This document shows positions 33,223-41,142 of a stretch of DNA of 64,000 nt, piece by piece (position 1 is the first letter of the stretch; the number at the start of each line of letters is the position of its first letter). The position numbers and the translations under genes were made by a program. The stretch is from Streptomyces massasporeus (lineage in GTDB: Bacteria; Actinomycetota; Actinomycetes; Streptomycetales; Streptomycetaceae), in contig NZ_BMSE01000024.1 in assembly GCF_014648995.1 (NCBI RefSeq), positions 62,001-126,000 on the forward strand, given 5' to 3'. Below the pieces are notes generated by a model. That model was not told the origin of the DNA and made no database searches. It saw nothing but the letters and a program-made list of their open reading frames with translations.

Positions 33223-33534
33223 TCCGGAGCCGCCGGCCCGAGCCGGGACCCTCGAAGTCAGCACGGAACCAGCACGGAGATGTGGCGTGATTCGATCGCG
33301 TACCTCTTGATCGCCGTCGGCCGGGCCGAGAGCCTCGTCCATGACCAGGATCCGGGACATGCCGCTGATCAGGACGGTCAGCGCGGCGGGGGAGGAAGCC
33401 TCGCCGAGAGCACCGGCCGGAGCTCTTCCAGACGTCACGGGTCCGCCTCCGCACCCACGCCTGAGAATGGCCCAGAACCGTTCGCAGATGGTGCCGTCGT
33501 AGGAGACACGCGCCGGATGGGCGGCCGCCGCGGG

Positions 33535-33753
33535 CGGCTCCGCGCCATCGCAGAGTCCCGGGCCGCCGGGCGCATCAGGCAGGGAGACCCCTTCGACGTG
33601 ATGGCCATGGTCATCACCACGCCCATGGCCTGGTCTCCGGTGAGTAGCGTCTACGCCGCCTCCGCTCAAGAGCCCGCGAGCGTGCGCGAACAGCGCCGCA
33701 CCCTGCTCCGCGACCGCGTAAGCCGCGCCGTCGCCCCGGCCCGGGGAGCCTGA
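33535..33753 (+). pseudogene. C-terminal fragment of a TetR-family regulator
   Basis: About 70 codons (RLRAIAESRAAGRIRQGDPF, MAMVITTPMAWSPVSSVYAA, REQRRTLLRDRV) resemble the C-terminal ligand domain of common Streptomyces TetR proteins. There is no upstream HTH; the open frame before it is unrelated arginine-rich sequence. The rest of the 684-bp gap between the cellulase and the hydrolase (33223-33906) shows no supportable gene. Confidence 0.5.
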
Positions 33754-33906
33754 GCACACCACGACGGTTCGGTGCGGCTACCCCGCTACGTGCGGACCCG
33801 GCCTTCAGCTACGAGGCGCTCGTCTCCGCTTCCCACTCGGTTGAGGGGCGAAGCGAGTGGAGCGATGAGTAACCCTGGCCGATTCCAGCGGTCCTCATCA
33901 CGGAGG

Positions 33907-34638
33907 CTATCGGAGGGTGGATTCAAGCAGCAGTTCGCTCAGGTCCGCCGGCATGGTGATCATGCAGTCGTGCCCGGTCGGCAGTTCCCGTATCCGTGCC
34001 GGGGAGCCGTTGGGCTGTGTGGCGGGGACGGGCCGCCGTACGATGCCTTCCGGCTCTGCGCCGACGCAGTGGATGTGCGTGCGCGGAATGGAGTCCAAGG
34101 CAGGGTTGTCCAGTCGGACCGGTTGCCGCAGGCAGCGCACTGGCTGGTCTGAGAGCGTCGCGCGCAGCCAAGCGACGTCCGCCGGGTCGGTGACACCGAA
34201 CAGGCCGAGGGGCGGAGGCATCTCGGGCAGCGGCGGGATGCGCCAGCCGTTGCCGGACTTGGCGGCCAGGTCGATCAGGTTCTGGGTCATGGGCTGCACG
34301 TCGACGGCGGTCTCGCCGTGCTCCGGAACCATCGCGTCGAGGTACACCAGGTGCGCGATTCGTTCCGGTACCTCGTTGGCCGCGGACGAGACGACCAGCC
34401 CCGCGTAGCTGTGACCCACGAGCACCACCTCGGTCAGGTTCTCCCCGTGGATCAGATTGACGACGTCCGCGACGTGCGTGTCGAGCCCCACCTCGGGACC
34501 GAGCAGGTGCGCCTTGTCGCCGTAGCCGGTCAGTGAGGGCGCGAACACGCGGTGTCCGGCCGATTCCAGCAGCGGGACCACCCGCTCCCAGCACCGGCCG
34601 CTGTGCCAGGCGCCGTGTACCAGCAGAAAGATTGACAT
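33907..34638 (-). CDS. Alpha/beta hydrolase (esterase EstC/MenH-like)
   Basis: 243 residues, one alpha/beta-hydrolase fold. Start MSIFLLVHGAWHSGRCWERV (oxyanion HG), nucleophile Ser in VVLVGHSYAGLV, and a late His in LPTGHDCMITMPADL, the usual catalytic position. This is the plant-methylesterase/EstC-type group acting on small esters. Substrate unknown. It is divergent from an HxlR regulator 157 bp away, a common arrangement in which the regulator responds to a reactive aldehyde or quinone. The gap contains CGGTTCC (34685) and GGAACCG (34715), a widely spaced inverted repeat. Confidence 0.87.
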   Translation of the reverse strand: MSIFLLVHGAWHSGRCWERVVPLLESAGHRVFAPSLTGYGDKAHLLGPEVGLDTHVADVVNLIHGENLTEVVLVGHSYAGLVVSSAANEVPERIAHLVYLDAMVPEHGETAVDVQPMTQNLIDLAAKSGNGWRIPPLPEMPPPLGLFGVTDPADVAWLRATLSDQPVRCLRQPVRLDNPALDSIPRTHIHCVGAEPEGIVRRPVPATQPNGSPARIRELPTGHDCMITMPADLSELLLESTLR

Positions 34639-34795
34639 GAGGGGAATCTTTTCCTCTTCGGGGCGTGGAGGCGCGGGAGCATCACGGTTCCTGTTTGTGC
34701 CTCAGTACTCTTCGGGAACCGGAATCATCGTGCTGCACCTGCCGCAGCCCGATCAATAAGGCACATTTCCGTGCCCCGGTTCTCTGGAGGTAACC

Positions 34796-35191
34796 ATGAG
34801 CGGCACAGTGGACGGCGAGTCGCGGCCGGCGCGGCCGGAGGACCCGTGCCAGGCCCGTGAAGTGCTCGGCATCGTCGGCGACAAGTGGTCGCTGCTGATC
34901 GTGCGTCACCTCAGCCAGGGGCCACGCCGCTTCACCGAACTCAAGCGGGCGGTCGACGGGATCAGCCAGCGAATGCTCACCGTCACCCTGCGCGGCCTGG
35001 AACGCGACGGGATCCTCACACGGACCGTCCGCAACGTCATGCCGCCGCACGTCAGTTACGAACTGACTCCGATGGGCAGGACCCTCCGCGAAGCCACCGC
35101 ACCCCTGTTGGAGTGGAGCATCACGCACCTGACGCACATCGACGCCGCCCGCGCCGCGTACGACGCCCGCCCCGACACCTCGCCCGCCTGA
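34796..35191 (+). CDS. HxlR-family winged-helix regulator
   Basis: 131 residues, typical HxlR length. CQAREVLGIVGDKWSLLIVR at the start includes the conserved Cys used for redox or aldehyde sensing. The HTH is seen in GPRRFTELKRAVDGISQRML and the wing in YELTPMGRTL. It probably controls the divergent hydrolase. Ribosome site GGAGG lies just upstream of ATG 34796. Confidence 0.9.
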   Translation: MSGTVDGESRPARPEDPCQAREVLGIVGDKWSLLIVRHLSQGPRRFTELKRAVDGISQRMLTVTLRGLERDGILTRTVRNVMPPHVSYELTPMGRTLREATAPLLEWSITHLTHIDAARAAYDARPDTSPA

Positions 35192-35211
35192 CCCCCGCCC
35201 GGCTGTACTCA

Positions 35212-35273
35212 CCCATCGGCAGGTACGGCTCGATGAGCTCCACCTGGTCATCGGTGAACTGTGGCCATGTCAC
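35212..35273 (-). mobile_element. IS5-family transposase N-terminal fragment
   Basis: About 20 codons on the minus strand, WPQFTDDQVELIEPYLPMG after a GTG, match the N-terminus of IS5-family transposases. Cut off right after, next to the end of the HxlR gene. Confidence 0.7.
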
Positions 35274-35459
35274 ACCCTGCGTGCAGGAACTCAACTCGTT
35301 TCTTGACCTCGGCCTTGGTCAAAGGCTGTCGTGTGGTTGTCCCGTCCCGCCGCTTCTCACAGCTTCCCACGGGACCTTGAGTGGTGGGCCGTTCGTCCCG
35401 GGGAACGTTGCCGCTCGTGCACGGCCCGGGCTCGCCCACCATCGACCAGCCTCCACGGG

Positions 35460-35690
35460 CGGATCGTGCTCACCGTGGACATCTCCCCGTGGCTGCGCTC
35501 GGACGCCGCGCGCTCGCCGGAGCGGCTGTTCTGCCCCGTCCACGGCCGTTCCCGCGCGGCTGCGCAGATCATCCCGGGCTGACCGGACTGGGTCGTCGCT
35601 GCGCTGACACCGGACCGCACCTCGTGGACCGCCGTGCTGGACGCGGTCCGCCTCGGACCCGCTGACGACGTGGTCTGGGCGGTGGTCTGG
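35460..35690 (+). mobile_element. Transposase remnant with a nonsense codon
   Basis: In one frame the stretch reads RIVLTVDISPWLRSDAARSP, then ERLFCPVHGRS, QIIPG, a stop, then DWVVAALTPDRTSWTAVLDA and VRLGPADDV. These segments match the central region of a common Streptomyces DDE transposase (LAVDVSPWLR, LFCH.YGRG, IPGWPYSF, SWTALLDAVRLGPADD). The stop at 35580-35582 replaces the Trp codon of IPGW. Both ends are missing. The rest of 35192-36070 holds no gene that I can support. Confidence 0.65.
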
Positions 35691-36070
35691 GGCGTGACCG
35701 TCGGCATCATCGTCGTCCCACAACAGCACCGGCTCATCGCCCTCAGCCGTTGGGGCTTGCCCCGGCCGAACTCGGGCTGGTGGCCGCCACCGCCCTGACC
35801 CTCCTGCGGCACCTGGGAACCACGCGTCACCCCGCCGCACCCGTGACACCGGAGCCGGCCCGGGCCAACCAGGCAGAGACCACGGCGCGCCCGGCGCATC
35901 AGGTTGGCCGACCCATCTACTCAGGCCGGCCAACCGGTACGCCCAGCCACAAACGGGCCACCAGTCGTCAGCACCTACGACATCACGCGTTCAACTCAGT
36001 AGGTGGAGCAGGGTGGGCGCGCCGTTAAATGCCTCGACATCGGTCGCGGTGATCGGGGACGCTTCGCGCG

Positions 36071-36577
36071 ATGACCAGAATCGACGACACGCCGCCCGCG
36101 TGGGACGAGCGCACCCAGCTCACCACGTTTCTCGACTACGCACGTGACACCGCCCGCGCCAAGTGCGATGGCGTCTCGGCGGAGAACGCCCACAAGGCGC
36201 TCCTGCCGGGTTCACCACTGATGACCATGAGTGGAGTGATCAACCACCTTCGCTGGGTCGAGTACTACTGGTTCCAGGTGGTCTTCCTCGGCGAGGAAGA
36301 CTCGGGTCCCTGGACCGAGGAGGACCCCGACCGCGAGATGCGTATCGCCGTCGACTTCCCGCTCAAGCAGTTGCTCGACGAATACGCCGAACAGAGCGCC
36401 CGCTATCGCGAACTGGTCGCTGGGAATGGCCTGGACAAGCAGGCCCAGCGAGCCATCCGCGACGGTCTCCATGTCGACCTGCGCTGGATCCTCCTTCATC
36501 TCACCGAGGAGACAGCCCGCCACAATGGCCACCTGGACATCCTGCGCGAGATGCTCGACGGCACGACCGGCGACTAG
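36071..36577 (+). CDS. DinB-family (DUF664) protein
   Basis: 168 residues. Four-helix-bundle pattern with the metal-type histidines of the DinB superfamily: one in SGVINHLRWVEYYWFQ and two in HLTEETARHNGHLD near the C-terminus. Many actinobacterial members are thiol-dependent (mycothiol) transferases or hydrolases; the substrate is not evident. It stands alone between two IS remnants, so it may be part of an accessory segment, but its frame is intact. Confidence 0.87.
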   Translation: MTRIDDTPPAWDERTQLTTFLDYARDTARAKCDGVSAENAHKALLPGSPLMTMSGVINHLRWVEYYWFQVVFLGEEDSGPWTEEDPDREMRIAVDFPLKQLLDEYAEQSARYRELVAGNGLDKQAQRAIRDGLHVDLRWILLHLTEETARHNGHLDILREMLDGTTGD

Positions 36578-36668
36578 ATGTATTGATCACGAGCGTTGTT
36601 GACACTGGCGGGTCTTGAACATGGCGAAGCCTGAGGGGCGGCCGCCCTTGCTGCCCCTTCGGTGTCGT

Positions 36669-36734
36669 TGACCCGCCGCTACCTGCGGCGAAGCCAGGTC
36701 AGGCACACCATCCCCGAGTCGAAGAATTGGCTAG
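36669..36734 (+). mobile_element. IS5-family transposase fragment
   Basis: TRRYLRRSQVRHTIPESKNW resembles the YLRRRGIRHTIPE segment near the C-terminal catalytic region of IS5-type transposases. It is interrupted at about 36731, where sequence typical of a Streptomyces IS630 end (AGTGCTGTGACCGCAC, next to a TA) begins. Confidence 0.55.
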
Positions 36735-37183
36735 TGCTGTGACCGCACAGGTTCGCCGGGGTGGCGGTCGTGGCGGTTGGATGTGCGGTGACGTCCGATC
36801 CGACCGCTGGAGGCGCGGTGACCGAGCCTGTTGGCGTCGGCCGGCGGGAACCGGGTACCGGTGATCGCCCAACCGGTGCAGGCAGACGAGGACACCGTGC
36901 GCGACGTGATCCACCGCTTCAACGAGATCGGCCTGGCCTGCCTCGACGCGCGGTGGGCGGGAGGCCGTCCCCGCCTGCTGAAGCCTGACGACGAAGACGT
37001 CGTCATCCAGACGGCCACCACCCGCCCACCAAACTCGGCCAGCCCTCCACCCGCTGGTCACTGCGCCAACTCGTCGCCTACCTGCGTAAAGTCCCCGGCC
37101 GGATCATCCGCATCGGCCGCGAGGCGCTACGCTGCCTGCTCGCCCGCCGTGGCATCACCTTCCAGCGCACCAAGGCATGGAAG
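36731..37183 (+). mobile_element. IS630-family element, decayed
   Basis: The transposase N-terminal half is visible: ASAGGNRVPVIAQ, an internal deletion, DTVRDVIHRFNEIGLACLDA and GGRPRLLKPDDEDVVIQTAT. One base is lost near 37025-37030, and the next frame gives KLGQPSTRWSLRQLVAYLRK, then IIRIGREALRCLLARRGITF and QRTKAWK. The catalytic DDE half is absent. The right joint at 37183/37184 runs directly into the truncated FAD oxidoreductase gene on the other strand. Confidence 0.8.
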
Positions 37184-38127
37184 GGCGAAGCCGTCGGGCC
37201 ACCTGCCGGCGAGCCCGGTGCAGCGGCGGCGGCGCCATCGCATGTGGCGTACCAGATGGACGGGACCGAGCGGTTCGGCGTCGGCGATGAGATCGGCGAC
37301 GAGTGGATGACGTGCGCTGCGTGCGAAGGCGGCGAAGTCCTCCTGTCGCTTCTGTCTGGCGTCCGGTTCGCCGCCGTGGGCACCCAGCAGTGTGACCTGC
37401 CACTGTCCCTCTTCGATCGGCAGCACAAAGGGCGGCTCGCACGGGGCCCGTGGCGAGGAAGTCCGGCAGAACGAAGACGAGGGGAAACGCGCCGTCCGTG
37501 TCGCTCGGGGCGCGGAAGCGTCGGCTGGCATGACCGGCCCGCCAGTTCACCACGGTTTCGGGGACGGCAGGCAGGCCCAGCTCGGTCAGCCAGTGTCCTG
37601 CCCGTGATGCGCGGCCTGTCGCATCAATGACCAGGTCCGCGTAAGGGACCTGGTGGCGCCGCTGACGTGGTCGCGGAGGCTTACGCCCGTGACGCGCTGC
37701 GCGCTGCCCACGAGGCCGATGCCCTGCGCTCTGGTGCGCAGCGAGATCCCGGGGGCGGTAAGGAGTGCCTGTTCCCGCAGCACCGAGTCCAGCAGGTCTC
37801 GGCTGCACGTGACGACGTAGTGCCGTCCGGGAGTTCGGCGTAGCCAGCCGCTTCCGGCCAGCCACGCGGCGTCCGCGGTCATCTGGATCTTGCGTGCCCC
37901 AGCGGCGAGCAACCGCTCGATCGTGCCCGTATCAGGGATTCGACGGCCTGCGCCCCGCCCGACCAGAGCATGTGGCTGTGGTGTGCCTGGGGGACGCCGG
38001 TCGCGCGGCCGGTCCAGAAGGCAGGGCGTCGCGTTCGAGGACGGTCCCCTTGTCCACGTACGGGGCCATGGCCACGGCGGCCAGGGGTTCCCGCCAGCCC
38101 GCCTCCCAGGATGACCAGGTGCCTCAC
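37184..38127 (-). pseudogene. FAD-dependent oxidoreductase (monooxygenase-like), multiply frameshifted and truncated
   Basis: Reading on the minus strand from GTG 38127: VRHLVILGGGLAG (Rossmann start), then frame changes give AAVAMAPYVDKGTVLERDAL, GVPQAHHSHMLWSGGAQAVE, IERLLAAGARKIQMTADAAW with DLLDSVLREQALLTAPGI, LVIDATGRASRAGHWLTELG, and VLPIEEGQWQVTLLGAHGGE with ADAEPLGPVHL. These are consecutive parts of one FAD-dependent hydroxylase-like protein, broken by at least four frameshifts. The 3' part is lost at the IS630 joint after RWPDGFA. The GTG overlaps the stop of the prenyl-synthase fusion, so it was the last gene of that operon. Nonfunctional now. Confidence 0.82.
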
Positions 38128-39995
38128 GTCATCGGTGCTCCGTGTCCACTCAGGGGACCGGTCTGGGCGGGGATGCGGGGGACCGCGCCGTAGCGGCGGG
38201 TGCGCCGGGCGTACTGTTCGATCGCGTCCCACAGGGTTCGGCGGTCCACCGCGGGCCAGGGGGTGTCGAGGAACAGCAGCTCGGCGTAGGTGGCCTGCCA
38301 GGGCAGGAAGTTGGAGGTGCGCTGGTCGCCGCCGGTGCGCAGGAGCAGGTCGACATCGGGCAGTTCGGGGACATGGAGGTAGCGGGCGAAGGCGTGCTCG
38401 GAGACGGAGCCGGGGTCGACCTTCCCGGCGACCGCTTCCTGGGCGAGTTTCGCTGCGGCTGCCGTGATCTCGGTGCGGCCGCCGTAGTTCACGCACATGG
38501 TCAGGGTCATTCCGGTGCGGTCGCGGGTGGTCCGCTCGTCCTGGAGGAGTTGCTCGATGACGTCGGCCGGGAGGCGGGAGCGCACGCCGGCCCAGCGCAC
38601 CCGGAGATCCAGTTTCTCGTCCACCAGGCGACGCACGCCCTGGGGAATCTCGTACATCAGGGTCTGCAGTTCGGCGGCCGGGCGTTTCCAGTTCTCGGTG
38701 GAGAACGCGTACACGGTCAGGTACTTCAGACCGATCTCAAGGGCACCGTGGACGACGTCGACCAGTGCCTCGACTCCTTGACGGTGGCCGTCGGTGCGGG
38801 GCAGGCCGCGGGCGGTGGCCCAGCGGCCATTGCCGTCCATCACGATCGCGACGTGGCGGGGCATGTCTTCGCCGGGCAGTTGGGGCGGGCGGATTCCCGA
38901 GGGGTGGGGAGTCGGAGCGACGGTCGGGTGCCGCTGGGCGGCGGGCGGGCGCATCTCTTCGGCCTCGCCGGACCGTTCGGGCGTCTTGGCCGGTGCGGGT
39001 TGCGGCGGGCAGGGCTGGATGGGGAAGGGGAACAGGCCCCAGGCCAGCGCGGCCTTCGCCTGGGCGGGCAGCATCAGGCGCAGCCGGGTGCTTCGTGGCA
39101 AGGCCGGGCGGCTGTGCAGCAGCGTGGCGGGGGCGTCGGCCGCGGTCTTCAGGCGTAGCCGGTACAGGTCGGTGTAGGCGCCGAGCGCGATGCCGACCGA
39201 CGGGTGCAGCACCGGCGGCAGGGGCGTGTGGTCCAGCCAGGTGCGGGCCCGGTCGGCCAGGCGGCGCACCAGGTCCTCGAACTCCGGGGTGGTGCGCCGG
39301 GCCAGTAGGTCCGTCCGGTGCACGCCGGCCTCGTCCAGGGCTTCCTGCGGCAGCGCAACGTGGCCGCGGTCGAGGTCGTCGGAGAGGTCGACGAGGGCGT
39401 CGGTGAGGTAGATCGCCTCGACGGCGGTCTGGCAGGCCATAGCCGCGTCCGGCACGGCTGCGGCGATCGCCTCCGGCTCGGTGGGCAGGCCCGTGGCCCG
39501 TAGCAGCAGGGAGCCCGCCCGCAGCACGAGCGGGGTGTTGATCAGGCTGTTGTAGTGCCGCCACTCCTGCCAGGTGGCGAACTGCCGTCCGTGGACGTCC
39601 TGGCGGAGTTCCTCGAACAGGGTGTGCAGGAATCCTGGCGGCAGGTTCCAGGTCAGCATGGTGTGGATCAGTGCCTGCCGTACCGGGTCGCTGCCGCGGC
39701 CTTCGCGCAGGTCCGTGTCGAACGCCGAGATCCACGCTTCCAACCGTTCGGCCCGCCCCGGATCCGCCTCGCCGGCGGATCCGACCGCGTCGGCCAGGTC
39801 GTCCACTGCCCGGACAGCGCCGTACAGCGCCCAGATGGCGGTCCGCAGCGGCGGTGGCAGCAGCAGCGAGACGGCGTATTCGATCTCGCCCGTCGCGCGG
39901 GTGGCGCGGCGGCACACCTCGTAGCCGCGGCGCAGGGCCGCGTCGTGGATGCCGCTGCGCCGGTAGACGGCGGCGGGCAGGGCGGGAGAACTCAC
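38124..39995 (-). CDS. Squalene/phytoene-synthase-like domain fused to a cis-prenyltransferase
   Basis: 623 residues. Residues about 15-290 are a head-to-head prenyl synthase (squalene/phytoene synthase superfamily) with both Asp-rich motifs: DDLAD (65-69) and DLSDDLDRGHVALP (from 203). After a Pro-rich linker (about 325-378), residues 379-605 are a complete cis-prenyltransferase (UppS-like): HVAIVMDGNGRWATARG with catalytic Asp 387, YAFSTENWKRP, and LLLRTGGDQRTSNFLPWQ. Both sites look active. The protein could build a cis-prenyl chain and couple diphosphates in one polypeptide. GTG 39995 overlaps the DUF6114 stop (GTGA) and has AGGAGG upstream. Product unknown. Confidence 0.9.
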   Translation of the reverse strand: MSSPALPAAVYRRSGIHDAALRRGYEVCRRATRATGEIEYAVSLLLPPPLRTAIWALYGAVRAVDDLADAVGSAGEADPGRAERLEAWISAFDTDLREGRGSDPVRQALIHTMLTWNLPPGFLHTLFEELRQDVHGRQFATWQEWRHYNSLINTPLVLRAGSLLLRATGLPTEPEAIAAAVPDAAMACQTAVEAIYLTDALVDLSDDLDRGHVALPQEALDEAGVHRTDLLARRTTPEFEDLVRRLADRARTWLDHTPLPPVLHPSVGIALGAYTDLYRLRLKTAADAPATLLHSRPALPRSTRLRLMLPAQAKAALAWGLFPFPIQPCPPQPAPAKTPERSGEAEEMRPPAAQRHPTVAPTPHPSGIRPPQLPGEDMPRHVAIVMDGNGRWATARGLPRTDGHRQGVEALVDVVHGALEIGLKYLTVYAFSTENWKRPAAELQTLMYEIPQGVRRLVDEKLDLRVRWAGVRSRLPADVIEQLLQDERTTRDRTGMTLTMCVNYGGRTEITAAAAKLAQEAVAGKVDPGSVSEHAFARYLHVPELPDVDLLLRTGGDQRTSNFLPWQATYAELLFLDTPWPAVDRRTLWDAIEQYARRTRRYGAVPRIPAQTGPLSGHGAPMT

Positions 39996-40390
39996 CTGAC
40001 GCCTCCTCTTTCTGGGGTCGAAGGTGCTTGGTGGGGGATCCAGGCCAGGGCGAGGGCGCTGCCGACGGCGGTGAGCAGGAAGCCCAGCAGCAGGCCGCCG
40101 AGGTTCGCGGCGACCAGGCTGACCAGAGACATGACGGCTGCCAGGACGCCGGAGAAGTAGCGCAGGGCAGGGTTGCGCCATGTCGTCACACCGGCGACGA
40201 CGAACAGGGTGCCCAGGGCCCATGAAGCGGCGCCCGCGGTGCCGGTGAACCGCAGGAATCCCAGTCCCACCCAGGAGACGCAGATCAACTCCAACCCTCC
40301 GAGCCCCAACAGCAGGCCCGCCGTGAACGGGCGGCCTCGACGCCACGCCCGCCACCCGGATCGCGGGCCGGGGCGGATCGCCGTACTCAC
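39992..40390 (-). CDS. DUF6114-family membrane protein
   Basis: 132 residues with three or four transmembrane helices (about 20-40, 50-67, 75-95, 95-118) after an Arg-rich cytosolic start (RSGWRAWRRGRPF). This matches actinobacterial DUF6114 proteins, which often sit beside DUF6230 genes, as here. It overlaps its upstream neighbour (ATGA) and downstream neighbour (GTGA) by four bases each, so it is an integral member of the operon. Perhaps a membrane anchor for the lipid-making enzymes; no direct evidence. Confidence 0.8.
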   Translation of the reverse strand: MSTAIRPGPRSGWRAWRRGRPFTAGLLLGLGGLELICVSWVGLGFLRFTGTAGAASWALGTLFVVAGVTTWRNPALRYFSGVLAAVMSLVSLVAANLGGLLLGFLLTAVGSALALAWIPHQAPSTPERGGVR

Positions 40391-40968
40391 CGAGCCGCTC
40401 CCGGCTCGCAGCTGCCTTCACCCTGGCGCAGATCGATGGTGACACCGCGGGAGGTGATCGTCCCGGCCGTGAAGGCATGCGGCTGTGTGGTCACCGTGCT
40501 GCCGCTGACTTTCCGCGCGCCGACGGTGAACAGGCCGGTGGGCCGGTTCGGGGACACCTGCGGGGTGCTGAACTTCGCGCCGGTGAGCTTCACCGAGCGG
40601 GCCGTGGCCTTGTCCGTCTCCACCGTCAGGCCAGCGGCGGTGGAGTGCTCGATACGTACGACTGCCGTCACCGCTCCGACGACCGGCAGGTGGGCGGTGG
40701 AGGTGACGCAGGCACCCTCCACCGTGGCCTGTTCCATCCGCGTGGCCAGCGCCGGCAGCAGTCCGCCACGGCCGGAGGCGGCCGGCGAGGCCGACACGCC
40801 GACTGCGGACACCCGCGCCGCGTGGACCGTCACCGGCACCTCCCCCGCGAACGCCACCGATACGGCTCCCTCGGCACTCCCGGCCAGCAGGACGGAGGCA
40901 CCCACGAGCAGGGGTGCCAGCGCCAGAGCGAAACGTCGGCGGCTCGTCCGCCCGCCGCAGGTCCTCAT
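40387..40968 (-). CDS. DUF6230-family exported protein
   Basis: 193 residues. The N-terminus RTSRRRFALALAPLLVGASV is an Arg-rich, possibly Tat-like signal or anchor. The rest is small-residue-rich beta sequence with two cysteines (GACVTS; GSCEPG). This is the DUF6230 pattern; older annotations call relatives cholesterol esterase without an esterase motif, and none is visible here. ATG 40968 is used; an upstream extension is possible. Paired with DUF6114 in the terpenoid-type operon, it may bind or present a lipid outside the membrane. Confidence 0.78.
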   Translation of the reverse strand: MRTCGGRTSRRRFALALAPLLVGASVLLAGSAEGAVSVAFAGEVPVTVHAARVSAVGVSASPAASGRGGLLPALATRMEQATVEGACVTSTAHLPVVGAVTAVVRIEHSTAAGLTVETDKATARSVKLTGAKFSTPQVSPNRPTGLFTVGARKVSGSTVTTQPHAFTAGTITSRGVTIDLRQGEGSCEPGAAR

Positions 40969-41142
40969 GGGCAATTCGTCGCCGATCACGATCAGCCCAA
41001 CGACCATCCCGGACCGAAGTACCGCCGAACACACCATCGGCTGATACGTCATGGCAGCCAGTTACCGCGCCAGGCACGGATTCCCCGGGTGCCGTTGGCC
41101 CCTGGACGAACTGCACGGGATGCGCGGCGAGCCGACCTGGCC

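Noticed and set aside
33240..33470. Minus-strand frame with SSPAALTVLISGMSRILVMD
   Set aside because: No start context or family; composition alone could produce it.
36574..36592. CTAG-TGTATTGA-like words after the DinB gene and after the Ddn gene (44660) as a shared IS end
   Set aside because: Only about a dozen bases agree and no element with matching ends is seen.
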